The notes beneath the pieces were generated by a model. It saw only the letters and a program-made list of their open reading frames with translations, was not told where the DNA came from and made no database searches. From Pelagibacterium limicola (GTDB lineage: Bacteria; Pseudomonadota; Alphaproteobacteria; Rhizobiales; Devosiaceae), in assembly GCF_015694405.1 (NCBI RefSeq), contig NZ_JADQDB010000004.1:248001-312000 (forward strand): DNA of 64,000 bases. The letters run 5' to 3'. A program made the translations under genes and the position numbers. Of the stretch, positions 58,987 through 64,000 are shown piece by piece (the first letter of the stretch is position 1; each line of letters begins with the position of its first letter).

Positions 58987-59877
58987 TCAACGGGTATCTG
59001 GCGCGCCTTTGCCCATCGCTTCGAGCACCTCGTGGACGTCGCCGGTTTGGATCGGCAGATCGCCCAACAGCTGCTGCCACGCGACCGTTGCCAGCGTCAT
59101 GTGGTTTGGCAGGCCGAGTTCGTCGACCATGCTGGCGGATTCGCGCATTTCGGCGGCGCGGCGGCGGCCGTGGACGGTCATGCGGTCGAAACTGTAGGCG
59201 GCGCGCTTGCGCCAGTCTATATCCGGGTCGCTCGCTTCGAGCGAGGCCAGCACGGCCTCTTCGACACCGCCTAGCCGGGCCGCGAGTATAAATTCGGCGA
59301 ACAGCGCTTCCATGCCCTTGATCATGATCGAACGCGTCAGCTTGATGGCCGAGGCTTGCCCAACCGTATCTCCGGCAATGCGGGGTGACATGCCCAAGCG
59401 CTCTAGGCGAGTCTTGACCTCTTCGGCGTCTGGCCCGGCCAGCAGGATGGGGGTCTTTTCACGTTTGGGGTGAACCGGCGCCATCACGGCCATGTCCACA
59501 TAACGCCCGCCAGCCGCATTTATAGCCCGGGCAGCGCGGGCCTTGGTTTGCGGCGAGCAGGAATTGCCATCGATGAACAATGCACCGGGTGCGATCACCT
59601 TTGATGCTTCCGATGCGGCCAAGAAAGCCTGATCGGCAAAGACGAGGCTCACGACAAGATCTGCTGTGCCGAAAGCCGTGGCGTGATCCTTGGCGGCAAC
59701 GACCCCGTGTTGCCCGCACAGGGCCATCAGGCGGTCGCGCGATCCGGCATCCTCGATCTTGAGGTCGTAGGCCGTGATCGAGGCGACGGGCGCACGGTCC
59801 CAGCCCGAGACGAAAGCCGAGGCGGCCTCGCCAAAGCCGAGCAGGCCGATTGCGAGCGCGTCACGCGATGGCGTCAT
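58987..59877 (-). CDS. NAD(P)-dependent dehydrogenase, DUF1932 / 3-hydroxyisobutyrate dehydrogenase-like
   Basis: A 296-residue protein: N-terminal nucleotide site AIGLLGFGEAASAFVSGW, DLVVSLVFADQAF, GALFIDGNSCSPQTKARAAR, then a helical domain with the catalytic-type Lys in GQASAIKLTRSIMIKGMEAL and a DUF1932 C-terminus (SFDRMTVHGRRRAAEMRESA). It oxidises a small hydroxy acid. Its place next to a decarboxylating dehydrogenase and mmsA suggests carboxylate catabolism. Confidence 0.86.
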   Translation of the reverse strand: MTPSRDALAIGLLGFGEAASAFVSGWDRAPVASITAYDLKIEDAGSRDRLMALCGQHGVVAAKDHATAFGTADLVVSLVFADQAFLAASEASKVIAPGALFIDGNSCSPQTKARAARAINAAGGRYVDMAVMAPVHPKREKTPILLAGPDAEEVKTRLERLGMSPRIAGDTVGQASAIKLTRSIMIKGMEALFAEFILAARLGGVEEAVLASLEASDPDIDWRKRAAYSFDRMTVHGRRRAAEMRESASMVDELGLPNHMTLATVAWQQLLGDLPIQTGDVHEVLEAMGKGAPDTR

Positions 59878-59898
59878 TCTCGATACCCCTGCGGCACC

Positions 59899-60891
59899 TC
59901 AATTGCCCGAAAAGAGTTCCACGATCTCGACCCGCCTGTTCTGGGCGCGTCCGTCTTCGGTGCGGTTGGTGGCGACGGGGGAGACCATGCCGGCCCCGGC
60001 AGGCGTCATGCGGGTGGCGGAAATGGAATAGCCCGAGGCAAGCGCATCGACCACCGCCTGTGCCCGGCGCTGGGACAGGGACAGGTTGTATTCGAACGAT
60101 CCCATGGAATCGGTGTGCCCGACGATCACGACATTGAGGTTGGGGTTATCGACCAGCAACTGGCCCAGTTCATCGATCTGGGGTTTGGACTCGGCCCTCA
60201 AATCGGCTGAGTCGAAATCGAAGGTGATGCCATAGACCGCAATCCGGCCGTCGCGAGCAAAGGCCTCCTCGATGGCCGAGGCTTCGACAAAGGTGATGCG
60301 GTCGGTTTGCATGGGTTCAGATTCGACAATGGTGACGGCGGTGTGGGCGGTGAGCGGGGTTTCACCGCGCGCCCTGACCTCCACGGTCAACATGCCCACC
60401 TGGACGTGGCCCGCGGCGTCGTTGCGCTCGGCCAGCAGGTAGATTGTCGTATCCCAGGTTGTAGGCAGGCCGGTGCCGCCACGGCCATTGTCCCAGAAGG
60501 TCGGAATGCCGCCCCCTTCGGTGCATTCGCCATCGCCGCGGCAGAAAAAGACAATCTCGAACCCGGCATTGGTCAGCGCACGCTCGTAATTGCGCATGAT
60601 CTCGAGGCCTGAACGATCCCCCGGTCCTTCATAACGGATCGAGGTGAGGATACCCGACATGTCCCGGCTCCAGCTCGCGACTTCGTTCTGCGCGCCGCGC
60701 GGCATCTGCCGATCGGGCAGGCGCAGCTCCTCATAGGCCTTGGTCTGGTAAAAGGTGATCTTTGAGCCTTCATAGCGACCGACCAGAGGGTGATCGCCGG
60801 ACCCGGCGACATCCTGAGCTTGGGCGATTGCCGGCGCTGCGAAAAGTGAAAACAGGACCGCAAGAATCCCTAAACGCCTGTTCAGTGTCAT
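59899..60891 (-). CDS. OmpA-family outer membrane/peptidoglycan-binding protein
   Basis: A 330-residue exported protein: signal peptide (RRLGILAVLFSLFAAPAIAQ), a DUF4892-like N-terminal domain with one Cys pair (FFCRGDGECTEG), and a C-terminal OmpA domain (VYGITFDFDSADLRAESKPQ, VVIVGHTDSMGSFEYNLSLS then QRRAQAVVDALA, NRRVEIVE). It likely ties the envelope to peptidoglycan. The ATG at 60891 is the start. Confidence 0.9.
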   Translation of the reverse strand: MTLNRRLGILAVLFSLFAAPAIAQAQDVAGSGDHPLVGRYEGSKITFYQTKAYEELRLPDRQMPRGAQNEVASWSRDMSGILTSIRYEGPGDRSGLEIMRNYERALTNAGFEIVFFCRGDGECTEGGGIPTFWDNGRGGTGLPTTWDTTIYLLAERNDAAGHVQVGMLTVEVRARGETPLTAHTAVTIVESEPMQTDRITFVEASAIEEAFARDGRIAVYGITFDFDSADLRAESKPQIDELGQLLVDNPNLNVVIVGHTDSMGSFEYNLSLSQRRAQAVVDALASGYSISATRMTPAGAGMVSPVATNRTEDGRAQNRRVEIVELFSGN

Positions 60892-61045
60892 CGTCCGCGT
60901 CTCCCGATGGCTGATAGTGGTTGCCGATAATAGGCAAGCATTGGCGGGTGACAACCGAATTAAGGCTGGGCAATTGTGTCAAGAGGGGGTGGGCGCTGCA
61001 AGGGGCCTACCCGTCCCGAACATCGACCCGGTGGTCGGGGTAAGA

Positions 61046-62542
61046 TCAGGCCATCGTCGGCATCGAGAATTGGGCGCCTTCCTTGAGGCCCGAGGGCCAG
61101 CGGGAAGTGATGGTTTTGGTGCGGGTCCAGAACTTGATCGAATCCGTGCCGTGCTGGTTGAGGTCGCCAAAGGCAGAAGCCTTCCAGCCGCCGAAGGAGT
61201 GATAGGCCAGCGGCACCGGGACCGGCACGTTGATGCCGACCATTCCGATATTGATGCGCGAGGCGAAATCGCGCGCCGTATCTCCGTCGCGGGTGAAGAT
61301 GGCGACGCCGTTGCCGTATTGATGCCTGAGGGGCAGCTCCAGCGCCTCTTCATAAGAGCCCGCGCGAACGACCGAAACGACTGGGCCGAAGATTTCTTCG
61401 CGATAGATATCCATCTCGGTGGTCACATTGTCGAACAACGTCCCGCCGACGAAATAGCCGTCCTCATAGCCTTGGAGCTTGAAGCCCCGGCCATCGACGA
61501 CGAGCTTTGCGCCCTGTTCGACGCCCTTGTCGATGAGCGAGAGTACACGCTGCTGCGCGGCCCTGGTCACCAACGGACCCATGTCGGACTGGGCATCGGT
61601 ATAGGGGCCGATCCTGAGCGCCTCGACCTTGGGCGCGAGCGCGGCGACCAGCCGGTCGGCGGTTTCTGCGCCCACTGGCACGGCGACGGAAACTGCCATG
61701 CACCGCTCGCCCGCCGAACCGTAGCCAGCACCCATCAGGGCGTCGGCGGCCTTGTCCATATCGGCATCCGGCATGACGACCATGTGGTTCTTGGCGCCGC
61801 CGAATGCCTGCACGCGCTTGCCGTTTGCAGCGGCGGTGGCATAGACGTAGCGGGCGATAGGCGTCGAGCCGACGAAGGAGATCCCCGCAATTTCGTGATG
61901 GTGGAGAATGCCATCCACGGCTTCCTTGTCGCCATTGACGACGTTGAGGATGCCTGCGGGCAGTCCGGCTTCTATCATCAACTCGGCCAGCCGCATGGGC
62001 ACGGACGGCGCGCGTTCGGAAGGCTTTAAAATAAAAGCGTTGCCCGCCGCTATGGCCGGGGCGAACATCCACATGGGGATCATGGCCGGGAAATTGAACG
62101 GCGTGATTCCTGCGCCGACGCCGACCGGCTGGCGCATGGAATACATGTCGATCCCGGGGCCGGCACCCTCGGTAAACTCACCCTTCTGTAGATGCGGAAT
62201 GCCGCACACGAACTCGGCGACCTCCATGCCGCGCACGATATCGCCCTTCGAATCCTCGACTGTTTTGCCGTGTTCGGACGAGAGCAGGACGGCTAGCTCA
62301 TCCATGTGCTGGTTGATGAGATCGACAAAGCGAAAGAATACCCGCGCCCGGCGCTGCGGGTTGGTGGCGGCCCATTTGGGCTGGGCGGCGAGGGCAGAGG
62401 CCACGGCAGCATCGAGCTCGGCCGCGCTGGCCAGCGCGAGGCGGGCACTGACTTCGCCTGTGGCGGGATTGAACACATCGGCGGAGCGGCCCGACTTGCC
62501 CTCGACGCGCACGCCGTTGATGAAATGTCCTATGCTCCGCAT
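61046..62542 (-). CDS. mmsA: CoA-acylating methylmalonate-semialdehyde dehydrogenase
   Basis: A 498-residue aldehyde dehydrogenase of the MmsA type: GHFINGVRVEGKSGRSADVF, TPFNFPAMIPMWMFAPAIAA, catalytic Cys in GSAGERCMAVSVAV, NRDGDTARDFASRINIGMVG-type C-terminus and LNQHGTDSIKFWTRTKTIT. It converts methylmalonate or malonate semialdehyde to (propionyl-)acetyl-CoA in valine and inositol breakdown. ATG 62542 follows GGGAGG. Divergent from a LysR regulator. Confidence 0.95.
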   Translation of the reverse strand: MRSIGHFINGVRVEGKSGRSADVFNPATGEVSARLALASAAELDAAVASALAAQPKWAATNPQRRARVFFRFVDLINQHMDELAVLLSSEHGKTVEDSKGDIVRGMEVAEFVCGIPHLQKGEFTEGAGPGIDMYSMRQPVGVGAGITPFNFPAMIPMWMFAPAIAAGNAFILKPSERAPSVPMRLAELMIEAGLPAGILNVVNGDKEAVDGILHHHEIAGISFVGSTPIARYVYATAAANGKRVQAFGGAKNHMVVMPDADMDKAADALMGAGYGSAGERCMAVSVAVPVGAETADRLVAALAPKVEALRIGPYTDAQSDMGPLVTRAAQQRVLSLIDKGVEQGAKLVVDGRGFKLQGYEDGYFVGGTLFDNVTTEMDIYREEIFGPVVSVVRAGSYEEALELPLRHQYGNGVAIFTRDGDTARDFASRINIGMVGINVPVPVPLAYHSFGGWKASAFGDLNQHGTDSIKFWTRTKTITSRWPSGLKEGAQFSMPTMA

Positions 62543-62592
62543 CGCCTGCCTCCCTCCGTGTTGAATATGCAGGGGAAAGATCGGCTTTAATA

Positions 62593-62606
62593 ATTGAGCA
62601 ATCAAT
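62593..62606. promoter_or_regulatory. inverted repeat in the mmsA / LysR spacer
   Basis: ATTGA (62593-62597) and TCAAT (62602-62606) around GCAA, in an AT-rich stretch between the divergent starts. It could be part of a LysR site or a promoter. Confidence 0.4.
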
Positions 62607-62646
62607 GCCATAGTTTCGGCATCCGTTGTGCATGAATTATAGCCAG

Positions 62647-63528
62647 ATGAACTGGGACGATATCCGCATATTCCTCGCTATTGGCCGCGCGGGGCAGATC
62701 CTCGGTGCGGCGCGTGCATTGGGGCTCAACCACGCCACGGTAGCGCGGCGGCTGACAGCGCTGGAGACGAATTTCGGGGCGCGGCTGTTCGTGCGGCGCA
62801 CCAATGGCTGCGATCTGACGGCGGAGGGCGAGGCGCTGCTGCCGCGCGCCGAGGCGATGGAAAGTGCCATGCTGGGCGCCGCCGCGGAAATCGGCAAGGC
62901 CGACGAAGCGCTTTCGGGTACGGTCAGGATCGGCGCGCCGGACGGGTTCGGCGTGGCGTTCCTCGCGCCGAGGCTCGGGGAGCTGGCGCGGGAGCATCCC
63001 GCGCTCAGGCTGCAACTCGTGCCCATCCCGCGCAGTTTTTCGCTCTCGCGCCGCGAGGCCGATATCGCGATCACCGTCGAGCGGCCGACCGAGGGGCGGC
63101 TTGTGGCGCGCAAGCTCGTCGATTATCGCGTCGGGCTCTACGCGGCGCGCAGCTATATCGAGCGGGCGGGGGTCCCAGAAAGCCGCGAGGCGCTGGCGGG
63201 GCACCGGCTGGTGGGCTATGTCGAGGACCTGATTTTCACGCCTGCGCTGGATTTCAGCGCCGCCTTTTCAAGGGACTGGCAATCGGCGATCGAGGTGTCG
63301 AGCGCCATCGGCCAGACCGAGGCGGTGCGCGCCGGAGCGGGCATCGGTATCCTCCACGCCTTCATCGCCAGCCAGTATGACGAACTGGTTCCTGTCCTGC
63401 CCGAACTCGGCCTCACGCGCGCCTATTGGCTCGTGCTCCACGAGGACGTTCGGGACATACGGCGCGTGGCGCTTGTCGCCGATTTCATAACCCGGCAGAC
63501 CGCGACGGCGCGGGCAATCTTCGGCTGA
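62647..63528 (+). CDS. LysR-family regulator, probable mmsA control
   Basis: A 293-residue LysR: MNWDDIRIFLAIGRAGQILG, AARALGLNHATVARRLTALE, NFGARLFVRRTNGCDLTAEG and an effector domain with GTVRIGAPDGFGVAFLAPRL. It is divergent from mmsA (104 bp), with an ATTGA/TCAAT inverted repeat between. ATGs at 62632 and 62647 are both possible; 62647 gives the usual MNWDD start. No strong ribosome site is visible. Confidence 0.88.
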   Translation: MNWDDIRIFLAIGRAGQILGAARALGLNHATVARRLTALETNFGARLFVRRTNGCDLTAEGEALLPRAEAMESAMLGAAAEIGKADEALSGTVRIGAPDGFGVAFLAPRLGELAREHPALRLQLVPIPRSFSLSRREADIAITVERPTEGRLVARKLVDYRVGLYAARSYIERAGVPESREALAGHRLVGYVEDLIFTPALDFSAAFSRDWQSAIEVSSAIGQTEAVRAGAGIGILHAFIASQYDELVPVLPELGLTRAYWLVLHEDVRDIRRVALVADFITRQTATARAIFG

Positions 63529-63531
63529 AGG

Positions 63532-64000
63532 CTACATCGACTCCGGAAAACAAAGATATGGCTCAAGAAACCGCTGGCCGGGAAGGCTGTCGCGGTTGCC
63601 CCGGGTAGCGTCGACCATCAGCGCGACGAGGTCCTGGCAGAGGATTTCGAGCGGCGTGCGGATGGCCATCAGGAGATAGCGGTCCGATAGCGCGGCGCGT
63701 GACTCGGGAGTAATTTCGTTGACGATCAGAGCCACCTCGCCCGGAGCGCGCACCTCGCGCAGCGCGGCAATGGCACCCTCCATGCCGCCGCCTGCCACAT
63801 ACATTCCCTTGATATCGGGATGGCGTTCGAGGAGGTCGAGCGTCGCCTCGTGGGTCAATTGCCGCGTTTCGAGGTTGACCAGCGTGTCGAGCACCGTGAA
63901 GCGGGGCTGGTGTTCGCGGAAATAGCTGCGGAATCCCGTCTCGCGCAATTCGTGGCCATGCCAGCGGTGTCCGCCGACGAAGAGGGCGACCTTGCCGGGC
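63532..64000 (-). CDS. LacI-type sugar-binding/regulator domain, 5' end outside the window
   Basis: The frame is open to the window edge on the minus strand; upstream residues read GKVALFVGGHRWHGHELRET, as in LacI-family C-terminal domains. Seen: EHPDIKGMYVAGGGMEGAIA-like ERHPDIKGMYVAGGG, ALIVNEITPESRAALSDRYL and MAIRTPLEILCQDLVALMVD. It is the periplasmic-binding-like core of a LacI/GalR regulator or ribose-type binding protein; a helix-turn-helix would lie upstream. The visible TTG at 63948 is not a real start. Confidence 0.85.
   Translation of the reverse strand, partial: PGKVALFVGGHRWHGHELRETGFRSYFREHQPRFTVLDTLVNLETRQLTHEATLDLLERHPDIKGMYVAGGGMEGAIAALREVRAPGEVALIVNEITPESRAALSDRYLLMAIRTPLEILCQDLVALMVDATRGNRDSLPGQRFLEPYLCFPESM

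Noticed and set aside
1-64000. CRISPR arrays, phage or transposase genes
   Set aside because: No regularly spaced direct repeats of 20-40 bp and no transposase, integrase or phage structural motifs were seen.

Overview
The window is GC-rich with dense, short-spaced genes. Its gene families and neighbourhoods point to an alphaproteobacterium of the order Hyphomicrobiales, probably a Devosia/Pelagibacterium-like member. Supporting signs are a TIGR02301 protein, a DUF6481 protein, a DUF1127-like protein, a ribB with a degenerate second half, an HDAC-xseB-tlyA operon and the fabI-phosphatase-aroC-ribB order. The genus is an inference; no rRNA lies in the window. There is no CRISPR array, phage gene or intact insertion sequence.

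Positions 1-16,600 are mostly housekeeping: a cut-off SleB hydrolase, an HD phosphohydrolase, ygfZ, dihydroorotase, a large putA with a divergent Lrp-type regulator, the threonine-degradation pair kbl-tdh, a TetR regulator, a BrnA-like/DUF6481 pair, and an RlmN/Cfr-like radical SAM enzyme next to a MarR-GNAT fusion. From 16,600 to 39,000 come a Nudix/TIGR02301 pair, an SRAP DNA-damage protein, a TetR-controlled reductase, hemerythrin, fabI-phosphatase-truncated globin, aroC-ribB, an HDAC-xseB-SCO-tlyA operon, tsaC, a DnaJ-type chaperone, pdxH, bioY, a type II NADH dehydrogenase, a receiver protein and a Crp/Fnr regulator.

Two tRNA genes (Pro-CGG on the minus strand and Gln-TTG on the plus strand, 39,109-39,377) open a visibly less GC-rich stretch of 39,400-42,700. 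It holds a frameshifted membrane gene with its XRE regulator, the 3' remnant of a cation:proton antiporter fused to another gene remnant, a WYL regulator and a DUF1761 protein. This looks like a decayed accessory region.

From 42,800 to 63,500 lies a carboxylate-use island: tcuAB (tricarballylate oxidation), a GntR regulator with a three-copy GTATAC operator array, two paralogous TctC binding proteins, the tctDE two-component system, a tctA-tctB fusion permease, a PrpF-type isomerase, an isocitrate/isopropylmalate-type decarboxylating dehydrogenase, a D-2-hydroxyacid dehydrogenase with its LysR regulator, an AbrB-family permease, a DUF1932 dehydrogenase, an OmpA-type protein and mmsA with a LysR regulator. 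Taken together the genes suggest uptake of a tricarboxylate, oxidation by TcuAB, isomerisation by PrpF and later decarboxylation or oxidation. The substrate and the order beyond TcuA are not fixed by the sequence.

Three copies of a GC-rich double-palindrome repeat were found, one of them inside the putA reading frame.
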